Source: DATAEU01 sp046724395 (lineage in GTDB: Bacteria; Actinomycetota; UBA4738; HRBIN12). Taken from it: a stretch of DNA of 14,498 bases. Of the stretch, positions 1-7,304 are shown one piece after another. Location of the stretch: assembly GCA_046724395.1 (NCBI GenBank), contig JBKOWM010000153.1, positions 1-14,498 of the forward strand, in the 5' to 3' direction. A program made the translations under genes and the position numbers. The notes under the pieces were generated by a model that was given only the letters and a program-made list of their open reading frames with translations, made no database searches and had not been told where the DNA came from. How positions within the stretch are numbered: the first letter of the stretch is position 1; each line of letters begins with the position of its first letter.

Positions 1-50
1 GTTTGGGAGGGTCCTACCACAAACGCCACGTCACCGGTATGAAGGAGCGC
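1..50. other. Edge stretch downstream of trpA, with imperfect dyad
   Basis: No gene can be read in these 50 bases, which follow the trpA stop on the minus strand. Positions 1-24 form an imperfect dyad with perfect five-base outer arms (GTTTG at 1-5 and CAAAC at 20-24) and a partly paired centre. It could be the hairpin of a trp-operon terminator, an operator for the next gene, or chance. The window edge hides any T-run that would identify a terminator. Confidence 0.2.
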
Positions 51-824
51 TCAGCCGCCCTGGATCGCGGAGCGGAACGAGCGAGCGACAGACGAGACGG
101 CCTCACGGTCGCCGTCGACGAGGTACCGGACGAGGGCGCTGCCGACGATGACTCCGTCGGCGAAGACGCAGGCCGCGGCCGCCTGCGCAGGCGTCCCGAT
201 GCCGACGCCGACCAGTAGTGGGAGCTCGGTCAGCGGGCGGATGGATGCGACCAGTGCCTGGGCGGTCCGGGAGAGCTCCTCGCGGACGCCTGTCACGCCG
301 TACGTCGCCACGCAGTACACGAACCCCCGCGACGCGGACGCGATCGAGCGCAATCGCGCCGCCGAGGAGCCGGGGGCCGCCAGCATGACGGCGTCGACGC
401 CCGCGCGGTCCGCGAGCGCGAGCCAGTCGTCCGCCTCGTCCACGGGCAGGTCCGGGACGATGGCGCCGCTCACACCGGCCGCGACGGCGTCCTCGAGAAA
501 CGCCCCAAATCCGCGCCGGTGCACCGGGTTCGCGTACGTCATCACCGCGACCGGGATGCCAAGGCCGGCTTCCTTGATCGTCCCGAGGACGCCGCCCAGA
601 GTGGCACCCGCCTCCAGGGCAAGGCGCGAGGCCTCCTGGATAACGCCTCCGTCCATCACGGGGTCGGAGAACGGAAGACCCACCTCGAGCGCGTCGGCGC
701 CCGACCCCTCGAGCGCGCGAAGCAGGTCCGCGTCCACGCCCGGAAGGCCGCCCATGACGTACGGCACGAACGCTCGGCCACCGCCGTCGCGCCGCGCGCG
801 GAGCGCCCGTTCCAGTTCAGCCAC
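51..824 (-). CDS. trpA: Tryptophan synthase alpha subunit (TrpA)
   Basis: This 257-residue protein is the alpha subunit of tryptophan synthase. It cleaves indole-3-glycerol phosphate to indole and glyceraldehyde 3-phosphate, and passes indole to TrpB through the alpha-beta tunnel in the cytoplasm. The TIM-barrel signature LEVGLPFSDPVMDG lies near residues 46-59, with the catalytic Glu at about 47 and the second catalytic Asp at about 58. A C-terminal GVGIGTP phosphate loop and VIVGSALV are also present. The length is normal for the family. The start is GTG at 824, overlapping the trpB stop by 8 bases, so translation is probably coupled. It is the last gene of the leftward dnaE-hisA-like-trpC-trpB-trpA train. 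Identification is secure. Confidence 0.97.
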   Translation of the reverse strand: MAELERALRARRDGGGRAFVPYVMGGLPGVDADLLRALEGSGADALEVGLPFSDPVMDGGVIQEASRLALEAGATLGGVLGTIKEAGLGIPVAVMTYANPVHRRGFGAFLEDAVAAGVSGAIVPDLPVDEADDWLALADRAGVDAVMLAAPGSSAARLRSIASASRGFVYCVATYGVTGVREELSRTAQALVASIRPLTELPLLVGVGIGTPAQAAAACVFADGVIVGSALVRYLVDGDREAVSSVARSFRSAIQGG

Positions 825-2022
825 CGGCGCGCTCCGCGAGCGCCTTTCGGACGGTCTCGAGGTCCTTGTCGCCTCTTCCAGACAAGTTCACGAGCACGAT
901 GGATCCATCGGACAGCGGTCGGTGCAGCAGCCAGCCGATCGCGTGCGCCGGCTCCAGGGCCGGCAGGATCCCCTCGGTCCGCGCGAGCGCCTGAAACCCC
1001 TCGAGGGCGTCGTCGTCGGTCGCGGCGACGTACGACGCTCGCCCTGCGTCCTTCAGGTACGAGTGCTCGGGACCGACCCCCGGATAGTCGAGTCCTGCGG
1101 AGATCGAGTGCGTCGGCGCGACCTGCCCCTGAGCGTCCTGGAGCAGATAAGACAGCGAGCCGTGCAGGATTCCGGGGATTCCGAGCGTCAGCGACCGGCA
1201 GTGCTCGCCGAGCTCGTCGCTGCGCCCTCCGGCCTCAACCCCGATGAGCCTCACCTCGGGGTCGTCGAGGAAGGCGACGAAGATGCCCATCGCGTTGCTC
1301 CCGCCGCCCACGCAGGCGACCACGGCGTCGGGCAGTCGGCCCTCCGCCGCAAGCATCTGGTCCCTCGCCTCGTCGCCGATGACGCGCTGCAGCTCCCGCA
1401 CGAGCATCGGGAACGGGTGCGGTCCGGCAACCGACCCGATCACGTAGTGCGTCTCGCGGACGCTCGCGGCCCAGTCGCGCATCGCCTCGTTCATCGCGTC
1501 CTTGAGCGTTCTGGACCCCGACGTCACCGATACGACGTCGGCGCCGAGGAGACGCATGCGCTCGACGTTCGGCGCTTGGCGAATCGTGTCCTCCTCGCCC
1601 ATGTAGACGACGCATGGGAGGCCGAAGAGGGCGCTCGCGGTGGCGGTCGCCACGCCGTGCTGACCGGCGCCGGTCTCCGCGATGATCCTGCGCTTCCCCA
1701 GGCGCGCCGCCAGGAGCACCTGCCCGATCGTGTTGTTGATCTTGTGGGCTCCCGTGTGGTTCAGGTCCTCTCGTTTGAGATAGATCCGGTAGCCGAGCTG
1801 GTCCGACAGTCGCGAGGCGAACGTCAGCGCCGACGGGCGGCCGACGTAGTCCCGCAGCAACGCGTCGAGCTCGCCCCGGAAGTCCGGGTCATCCCGCAGC
1901 CGCTCCCATGCCTCGACGAGTTCGTCGAGCGCCGGGATCAGGACCTCCGGCACGTAGCGCCCGCCGAAATCGCCGTACCGGCCGCGCGCATCCGGGCGGG
2001 CGGGATCCGTCGCGAGGCTCAT
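817..2022 (-). CDS. trpB: Tryptophan synthase beta subunit (TrpB)
   Basis: This 401-residue PLP enzyme condenses indole with L-serine to make tryptophan, and is the partner of the TrpA encoded just downstream. The PLP lysine is K94 in NHTGAHKINN. The catalytic Glu is E116 in AETGAGQHG. The glycine-rich PLP-phosphate loop VGGGSNAMG lies near residues 238-246. The N-terminal YGDFGGRYVPE segment is typical of the TrpB1 class that pairs with TrpA, rather than the longer TrpB2. The ATG start overlaps the trpC stop in an ATGA four-base overlap (2019-2022), and its end overlaps trpA by 8 bases, so the three genes are translationally linked. The sequence before the start (GAAAGA) is a weak ribosome site. 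Identification is secure. Confidence 0.98.
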   Translation of the reverse strand: MSLATDPARPDARGRYGDFGGRYVPEVLIPALDELVEAWERLRDDPDFRGELDALLRDYVGRPSALTFASRLSDQLGYRIYLKREDLNHTGAHKINNTIGQVLLAARLGKRRIIAETGAGQHGVATATASALFGLPCVVYMGEEDTIRQAPNVERMRLLGADVVSVTSGSRTLKDAMNEAMRDWAASVRETHYVIGSVAGPHPFPMLVRELQRVIGDEARDQMLAAEGRLPDAVVACVGGGSNAMGIFVAFLDDPEVRLIGVEAGGRSDELGEHCRSLTLGIPGILHGSLSYLLQDAQGQVAPTHSISAGLDYPGVGPEHSYLKDAGRASYVAATDDDALEGFQALARTEGILPALEPAHAIGWLLHRPLSDGSIVLVNLSGRGDKDLETVRKALAERAGG

Positions 2023-2873
2023 TCTTTCGGGTGGCGACCGCTCGCGCCTGCGCGCTCGCTCCTTGAGCCCCCCGCACCCCCCTCTTCCTCCGGGGGGCCA
2101 CCGCTCGCGCCCCGCAGCTCGCGAAGCCTTCTGACCGGGTCCTCGGCGCGCATGAGCGCCTCGCCGATCAGAACCGCACGCGCACCCGCCTCCACGGCAC
2201 GTGCGATGTCCTTTTCCGAGGAAAGCCCGCTCTCCGCGACCGGGAACCGGTCGGAGGGGACGCGTCGAAGGAGTGCGATGGCCCGGTCGACGTCGACCTC
2301 GAGCGTCTCGAGGTCCCTCGCGTTCACACCGATGAGCTCGGCGTCCGTCGCGAGGGCCCGGCCGAGGTCCTCGTCGCCGTGCGCCTCGACGAGTGCGACG
2401 AGCCCGAGATCGCCGGCGGCCGCGACCAGCCCCTTGAGTTCGAGTTCGGAGACGGCCGCGGCGATGAGCAGGACGGCGTCGGCACCGGATGCGCGCGTCT
2501 CGAGAACCTGCGAAGGATGCACGACGAAGTCCTTTCGCAGGACCGGCAGCGCGACGGCGCGCCGCGCGGCCTGCACGTCGAGCAGGGAGCCGTCGAAGTG
2601 CCGCCGCTCGGTCAGGACCGAGATGGCGGCCGCGCCGGCTCGCTCGTAGGCGCGCGCCTGGTCGGCCGGGTCCGCGTCGCGGATCGCACCGGCCGACGGT
2701 GACGCCCGCTTCACTTCGGCGATGACGGCCGGTGCCGTCGCGCCCCGCAACGCCGCGAGGAAGTCGCGGGCAGGCGGCTGCGCGCGCGCCCTCGACAGCA
2801 ACACGGCGTCATCGAGCGGCTGTCGTTCGAGGTCGGTTCTCGTACGCTCGACGACGTCCGTAAGGAAGCCCAT
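2019..2873 (-). CDS. trpC: Indole-3-glycerol phosphate synthase (TrpC)
   Basis: The enzyme closes the indole ring, converting carboxyphenylaminodeoxyribulose 5-phosphate to indole-3-glycerol phosphate. It is a TIM barrel with K55 in EVKRASPS, K114 in LRKDF, E163 in LVEAH, N184 in GVNARDL and E214 in VAESG, which match the known catalytic and binding positions. I chose the ATG at 2873, giving 284 residues, because MGFLTDVVERTR is the usual N-terminus. An in-frame ATG at 2978 would add 35 unlikely residues that overlap the hisA-like gene. The C-terminus carries about 30 extra residues rich in Gly, Glu, Ser and Arg (254-284) beyond the barrel. No clear ribosome site precedes the start, and a TACACT -10-like element lies 9 bases upstream. 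Confidence 0.96.
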   Translation of the reverse strand: MGFLTDVVERTRTDLERQPLDDAVLLSRARAQPPARDFLAALRGATAPAVIAEVKRASPSAGAIRDADPADQARAYERAGAAAISVLTERRHFDGSLLDVQAARRAVALPVLRKDFVVHPSQVLETRASGADAVLLIAAAVSELELKGLVAAAGDLGLVALVEAHGDEDLGRALATDAELIGVNARDLETLEVDVDRAIALLRRVPSDRFPVAESGLSSEKDIARAVEAGARAVLIGEALMRAEDPVRRLRELRGASGGPPEEEGGAGGSRSERAGASGRHPKE

Positions 2874-2882
2874 GGCCGGCCA

Positions 2883-2911
2883 AGTGTACGGGCCCCCTCG
2901 GCCGTGATCAC
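2883..2911 (-). promoter_or_regulatory. Possible internal promoter before trpC
   Basis: On the minus strand, TACACT (2888-2883) resembles a -10 element and sits in the 34-bp gap between the hisA-like stop and the trpC ATG. A start about 7 bases further on would lie within a few bases of the trpC start codon. The -35 match (GTGATC, 2911-2906, 17-bp spacer) is poor. The same hexamer serves as the -10 of the stronger candidate promoter at 7293-7298. It could let trpCBA be expressed apart from dnaE, but this is only inference. Confidence 0.25.
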
Positions 2912-3624
2912 GCGAGCGCCGAGAGGAGGAGGCCGAGGTCCAGTCCCTCGTACAGCGCCCGCCCGACGACGGCCCCATCGACGAGTTGGTCGCCGAGCTC
3001 GCGCAGCGCGGTCACATCGTCCACGCTTCGGATCCCTCCGGCGACGAGCAACGGACGGCCGAGAACGCCCGCGACGCTCCGCGCGCCCTCGACGTCGGGA
3101 CCGTGCAGGCCGGCCACCCGAGCGACGGCCGTATAGAGGTATCGGCGCGCCGGGGTCGTCGCCAGCCACGACAATGTCGCCTGCAGCCCGAGCGTTGCGC
3201 TGTCCGCCGAACGCGGCCGGATCGTCTCACGGTCGGTCTCGATGCCGACGACGACGCGCCCCCCGAGCTCGGAGATGACGTCCGACACGGCCGGTCGATT
3301 GCCCAGCATCGCCGACCCGATAACGACCCGACTCGCTCCGGCTTCGAGCGCGGCGTGAGCCGCCGCCGAGGACCCGATGCCGCCGCTCGCCTGCACTCGT
3401 GTGCCGAGTGAGGACAGCTCGCGGACAACGCGGAGATCGGGGGGCCGGCCGGCCGCGCGATCGACGTCGACGACGTGCAGCCATTCGGCGCCCGCCTCGA
3501 CGAAAGCGCGGGCCGCCGCGGCCGGTGACCCCCCGAACGCCGCGACGGCGCGAACCGTGCCGCCCGAGGCGGACACGAGCCGCCCGCCGGCGACGTCGAT
3601 CGCCGGGAGGACGGTGAACGGCAC
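2908..3624 (-). CDS. HisA/HisF-family TIM-barrel protein, divergent (HisA/PriA-like)
   Basis: This 238-residue protein has the full length and layout of HisA (ProFAR isomerase) and of actinobacterial PriA, which serves both histidine and tryptophan synthesis. Seen: LPAIDV with D10 at the catalytic-base position; VVDVDRAAG (51-59); phosphate loops ASGGIGS (79-85), VIGSAM (101-106), VAGGIRS (194-200) and VGRALYEG (220-227). Unusual: the usual GLD/AID acid is E129 in VGIET; the TDI..DG segment is TAVARVAG, with Ala at 166 in place of Asp; the VRL arginine near residue 18 is Ser. The start is GTG, 9 bp after dnaE, and trpC follows 34 bp later. It may be HisA, a specialised TrpF-type PRA isomerase, or a protein with another or lost activity. 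Family is sure, function open. Confidence 0.8.
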   Translation of the reverse strand: MPFTVLPAIDVAGGRLVSASGGTVRAVAAFGGSPAAAARAFVEAGAEWLHVVDVDRAAGRPPDLRVVRELSSLGTRVQASGGIGSSAAAHAALEAGASRVVIGSAMLGNRPAVSDVISELGGRVVVGIETDRETIRPRSADSATLGLQATLSWLATTPARRYLYTAVARVAGLHGPDVEGARSVAGVLGRPLLVAGGIRSVDDVTALRELGDQLVDGAVVGRALYEGLDLGLLLSALA

Positions 3625-3633
3625 GCGGCGAGA

Positions 3634-6600
3634 CTACCCGCCGACCGCCGCGGGGGATCTCGCGTCGGGCGCCGCCACGGCCAGCGCATCGTCGATGACC
3701 CTGGCGGCGTCGCGTCCGAGCAGCGTACGCAGCTCCGAAAGCAGCCCCGCGCCGGGCTCGACGCGATAGCTTCCGACGCCGAGGGGCGTGACTCCCTGTG
3801 ACGTCAGGAACCGCACCGTCACCGGCGTGGAGCCCGGATGCGCGCGGAGCAATTCCTTGAGCTTTGCGATGAGGGCGGTTGTGCACGTGGCCGCCGGCAC
3901 GTCGACGACGAGCGTTCCCTTCGTCTTGGGGACCGGGCCCGCGTCGCCCAGGTCCGGCTCCCGGATCTCGATCGCACGCAGCTGGAGCTCGCGACCGCGG
4001 AGGTCGACCTTGCCCTTCACAAGCAGGATCGCGTCCGACTCGATGAGCGGCGCGGCGTCGGAATAGACGTTGGGGAAGGCGACCACGATGACACCACCGC
4101 TCAGATCCTCGAGCCGGAAGACGGCGTACGGGTCGCCGGTCTTCGTGTACTTGCGCTGAATCGCGCTCACGATGCCACCGACGGCGACCACGTCGCCGTC
4201 GCCGAGTGTCGTAACCTCGGGCATCTCCATGTCGGTTTGCGCGGCGAGGCGCTCCTTGATCTCGAGCAGCGGATGATCGGTCACGAACTGCCCGAGCATC
4301 TCCTTTTCGAGTCGCAATAGGGCACGCTTGTCGAACTCCCCCCCGCCGAGGACGGACTCGTCGATCTCGCTCGCGGCGGAGTGGCCCCCTCCGAACAACG
4401 AGAACTGTCCGGCCGCCTCCGCCTTGCGCTCCGCCACGATCGGCGCCGAGACCTTTTCCTGGTTCTCGATCAGCGCCCGCCGCGCGTAACCCATCGAGTC
4501 GAACGCTCCCGCGTAGACCAGGCTCTCGAGCACCTTCTTCGTGAGAACGCTGGGATCCACCTTTCGGCAGAAATCGGCGAACCCGGTGAAGGCGCCCTTC
4601 GTCCGCCGGGCCTCGATGATGTGGGCGACGGCGCCGGCCCCGACGTTGCGCACCGCGGACAGCCCGTAGCGAATGCGCAGCTCGTCGCCGGCTGCCGGAG
4701 CGAAGTCCAGCTCGGACTCGTTGGCGTCCGGCGGCAGTACCTCGATGCCCATGAGACGGCACGCATTGAGGTAATACGGCTTGCGGTCCTTGTCGTCCTT
4801 GACGCTCGTCATGATCGCGGACATGTACTCGACCGGGTGGTGGACCTTGAGGTACGCGGTCTGGTACGTCACGTACGCGTACGCGCAAGCGTGGGACGCG
4901 TTGAAGCCGTAGTCGGCAAACGGAACGACCAGCTCGAAGATCTGCTCGGCCGCCCGGGGTTCGTGGCCTCGTTCGACTGCCCCCTTGACGAACTTCTCAC
5001 GGTGGGGCGGCAGCAGCTCCCGGATCTTCTTCCCCATGACCTTGCGAAGCGTGTCGGCCTCGCCCATCGTGTAGCCCGCCAAGCGCACGGCGACCTGCAT
5101 CACCTGCTCCTGGTACACGAGGATGCCGTACGTGTCCCGCAGGACCTCCTCGAGATCCGCGTGCGGGTAGGTGACGGGCTTTCGTCCGTGCTTGCGCTCG
5201 GCGTACTCGACGTGCTGGTTCATGCTCAGCAGGCCCGGCCGGTACAGCGCGTTGAGGGCCATAAGGTCCTCGAATCGGTCGGGGACGAGCTGCTGGATGA
5301 GCTGCCGCATCCCCGGCGACTCCATCTGGAATACGCCCGTCGTATCGGCCCTGCGGAGCATGTCGTACACGCCTTCGTCGTCGAGCGGCACGTGATCGAT
5401 GTCGAGCTGCACACCCCGGCGCCGAAGGAGCGCCAGCGTGTCCTCGATCACGGAAAGGGTTCGCAGGCCGAGGAAGTCCATCTTGAGCAGGCCGAGTTTC
5501 TCGACACCGTGCATGTCGAACTGCGTGACGATGCGCCGCGAGTCGTCGCGCGAGTCCTTGGACAGTTTGAGCGGGAGGTAGTTGACGAGCGGCGCGTCGC
5601 CGATGACGACGCCGGCGGCGTGAACGCTGTCCTCGCGCCGGAGACCCTCGAGCGCTCGGGCCGTATCCACGATCTCTCGGGCCTCCGGCTCGCGCTCGTA
5701 GGCGTCGTGGAGCTCGGGCGACTCCTTGAGCGCGTCCTCGATCGGCTTCTCGCGCCCCAGGACAGCCGGCGGGTACATCTTGCACAGCCGGTCGCCGACG
5801 CTGGCGGGAAACCCGAGCACGCGAGCGGCGTCGCGGATGCCCTGTTTGCCCTTGATCGTCTGGAACGTGATGATCTGCGCGACGTGGTCGGATCCGTACT
5901 TCGAGGCCACGTACCGGATGACTTCGTCGCGTCGGCGCTCGTCGAAGTCCATGTCGATGTCCGGCATCTGCTTGCGCTCGGGATTCAGGAAGCGCTCGAA
6001 GATCAGCCCGTACCGAAGCGGGTCGAGGTCGGTGATCCTGAGGCAATAGGAGACGACCGAGCCCGCCGCCGAGCCACGGCCCGGCCCTACGCGGATCCCG
6101 TTCTCGCGCGCGAAGCGGATGAGGTCCCAGACGATCAAGAAGTAACCGGCGAACCCCGCGCCGACGATGACCCCGAGCTCGTGATCGATCCGCCCCCGGA
6201 TCTCGGGCGAAACCGAGCCGTACCGCGCAACGGCACCCTCGTAGACCAGCCGGCGAAGATGGTCCTCGAGCCCCATCCCCTCCGGCGGCTCGAATCGTGG
6301 CAGGTGCAGCTCGCCGTGGTCGAGCGCGAGATCGCTCATCTCGGCGATCAACAGCGTGTTGTCGCACGCCGTCGGGACGTCCGCGAACAACCGACGCATC
6401 TCCTCCGCTGTCTTCAGATAGAACTGGTCGGTGTCGAATTTCAGCCGGTTGGTGTCGGACTGGACCTTCTGCTGCTGGATGCACAGCAGAACGTCGTGCG
6501 GCTTGGCGTCCTCACGTCCGGTGTAGTGCAGGTCGTTCGTCGCCACGACCGGAAGATCGGCCCAGTGGGCCACCTGCAGGAGCCCCGGCATGATCTGCCG

Positions 6601-7158
6601 CTGGTCCGCCAGCCCGTGGTCCTGCAGCTCCACGAAGAAGTTTCCGGCGCCGAAGATGTCGCGGTAGGCGCCCGCCACCTCGGCCGCCTTCTTCTCCTGC
6701 CCGCCGAGGACGAGCTGCGACACCTCGGACGCGAGGCATCCCGACATTGCGACGAGGCCCTCCGAGAACTCCGCGAGGAGGTCCTTGTCGACGCGCGGGC
6801 GATGGTAGAAGCCCTCGAGGTGCGCGTCAGTGACCAGGCGCAGCAGGTTCCGGTAGCCGCGCTGGTCCTTGGCGAGGATCGTGAGGTGGCGGTACTTCTC
6901 CTCGCTCTCGCCCGGCGCGCGCTCGAACCGGGACCCGGGCGCGACGTAAGCCTCGACGCCGATGATGGGTTTCACGCCGGAGGCGCGGCCCGCCTCGTAG
7001 AAATTGAGCGCCCCGAACATCGCGCCATGGTCCGTGACCGCCAGTGCCGGCATCCCGAGCTCGGCCGCCCTCGCGTGCAGCCGCGCGATGCGCGAGGCGC
7101 CATCGAGGAGCGAGTACTCCGTATGTGTGTGGAGGTGAACGAAGGCGTCGCCGGTCAA
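3634..7158 (-). CDS. dnaE: DNA polymerase III alpha subunit (DnaE1 type)
   Basis: This 1174-residue replicative polymerase has normal DnaE length. The N-terminal PHP domain (about 5-280) keeps all nine residues that, in Mycobacterium DnaE1, bind the metals of the intrinsic 3'-5' exonuclease: H10, H12, D19, H44, E69, H91 (the least certain), C141, D209 and H211. The palm has the catalytic acids D400 and D402 in PDIDMDF and D561 in KMDFLG. A clamp-binding motif QFSLF is at 918-922, followed by a C-terminal OB fold (VGGIVSAI...TGDPYAVFRLED). The start is TTG at 7158, chosen because FVHLHTHTEYS must lie at the extreme N-terminus and no better codon exists. It leads the leftward train into the hisA-like and trp genes. 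Identification is secure; the exact start is less so. Confidence 0.97.
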   Translation of the reverse strand: MTGDAFVHLHTHTEYSLLDGASRIARLHARAAELGMPALAVTDHGAMFGALNFYEAGRASGVKPIIGVEAYVAPGSRFERAPGESEEKYRHLTILAKDQRGYRNLLRLVTDAHLEGFYHRPRVDKDLLAEFSEGLVAMSGCLASEVSQLVLGGQEKKAAEVAGAYRDIFGAGNFFVELQDHGLADQRQIMPGLLQVAHWADLPVVATNDLHYTGREDAKPHDVLLCIQQQKVQSDTNRLKFDTDQFYLKTAEEMRRLFADVPTACDNTLLIAEMSDLALDHGELHLPRFEPPEGMGLEDHLRRLVYEGAVARYGSVSPEIRGRIDHELGVIVGAGFAGYFLIVWDLIRFARENGIRVGPGRGSAAGSVVSYCLRITDLDPLRYGLIFERFLNPERKQMPDIDMDFDERRRDEVIRYVASKYGSDHVAQIITFQTIKGKQGIRDAARVLGFPASVGDRLCKMYPPAVLGREKPIEDALKESPELHDAYEREPEAREIVDTARALEGLRREDSVHAAGVVIGDAPLVNYLPLKLSKDSRDDSRRIVTQFDMHGVEKLGLLKMDFLGLRTLSVIEDTLALLRRRGVQLDIDHVPLDDEGVYDMLRRADTTGVFQMESPGMRQLIQQLVPDRFEDLMALNALYRPGLLSMNQHVEYAERKHGRKPVTYPHADLEEVLRDTYGILVYQEQVMQVAVRLAGYTMGEADTLRKVMGKKIRELLPPHREKFVKGAVERGHEPRAAEQIFELVVPFADYGFNASHACAYAYVTYQTAYLKVHHPVEYMSAIMTSVKDDKDRKPYYLNACRLMGIEVLPPDANESELDFAPAAGDELRIRYGLSAVRNVGAGAVAHIIEARRTKGAFTGFADFCRKVDPSVLTKKVLESLVYAGAFDSMGYARRALIENQEKVSAPIVAERKAEAAGQFSLFGGGHSAASEIDESVLGGGEFDKRALLRLEKEMLGQFVTDHPLLEIKERLAAQTDMEMPEVTTLGDGDVVAVGGIVSAIQRKYTKTGDPYAVFRLEDLSGGVIVVAFPNVYSDAAPLIESDAILLVKGKVDLRGRELQLRAIEIREPDLGDAGPVPKTKGTLVVDVPAATCTTALIAKLKELLRAHPGSTPVTVRFLTSQGVTPLGVGSYRVEPGAGLLSELRTLLGRDAARVIDDALAVAAPDARSPAAVGG

Positions 7159-7168
7159 AGCGCCGCCA

Positions 7169-7197
7169 AGCCTACTGGCCCGCCGACGGAATCACAA
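7169..7197 (-). promoter_or_regulatory. Candidate dnaE promoter (near-leaderless)
   Basis: On the minus strand TTGTGA (7197-7192) and TAGGCT (7174-7169) are separated by exactly 17 bases, a sigma-70-like arrangement with four of six and three of six consensus matches. Transcription should start about 7161-7163, leaving only some 3-5 bases before the TTG codon at 7158. Such short or absent leaders are common in actinobacteria. It would drive dnaE and probably the genes after it. Confidence 0.45.
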
Positions 7198-7205
7198 GAC
7201 TGTCA

Positions 7206-7260
7206 TTCTCCCCACGCCGTCCACAGGGTTTCCACGGCCGATGCCGGAAATTGTGGAGAA
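7206..7260. promoter_or_regulatory. DnaA-box-like sites in the dnaE/nuclease intergenic region
   Basis: Between the two divergent promoters lie TTCTCCCCA (7206-7214), CCGTCCACA (7217-7225) and, on the opposite strand, TTCTCCACA (7260-7252). The actinobacterial DnaA box is TTGTCCACA. The last two differ from it by two bases and one base. The first and last also form an inverted pair matching at eight of nine bases. They may be DnaA or other regulator sites, or chance. Confidence 0.25.
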
Positions 7261-7268
7261 CGACACAC

Positions 7269-7298
7269 TTGTAATTCTTCCTCCCACCCGCTTACACT
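7269..7298 (+). promoter_or_regulatory. Candidate promoter giving a leaderless nuclease mRNA
   Basis: TTGTAA (7269-7274) and TACACT (7293-7298) are 18 bases apart, each matching four of six sigma-70 consensus bases. The expected start point, about 7 bases past the -10, is 7305, the G of the GTG start codon. There is no Shine-Dalgarno sequence before that codon, so a leaderless transcript fits well. Confidence 0.5.
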
Positions 7299-7304
7299 CC
7301 GCTC

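Noticed and set aside
148..2649. Very long open frame of 833 codons on the plus strand over trpA, trpB and trpC
   Set aside because: It runs antisense to three certain genes. Its translation is Arg/Ser/Ala/Pro-rich without domains, as expected for the shadow frame of high-GC codons.
2874..2978. Longer trpC start at 2978
   Set aside because: It would overlap the 3' end of the hisA-like gene and add a non-conserved stretch before the normal TrpC N-terminus.
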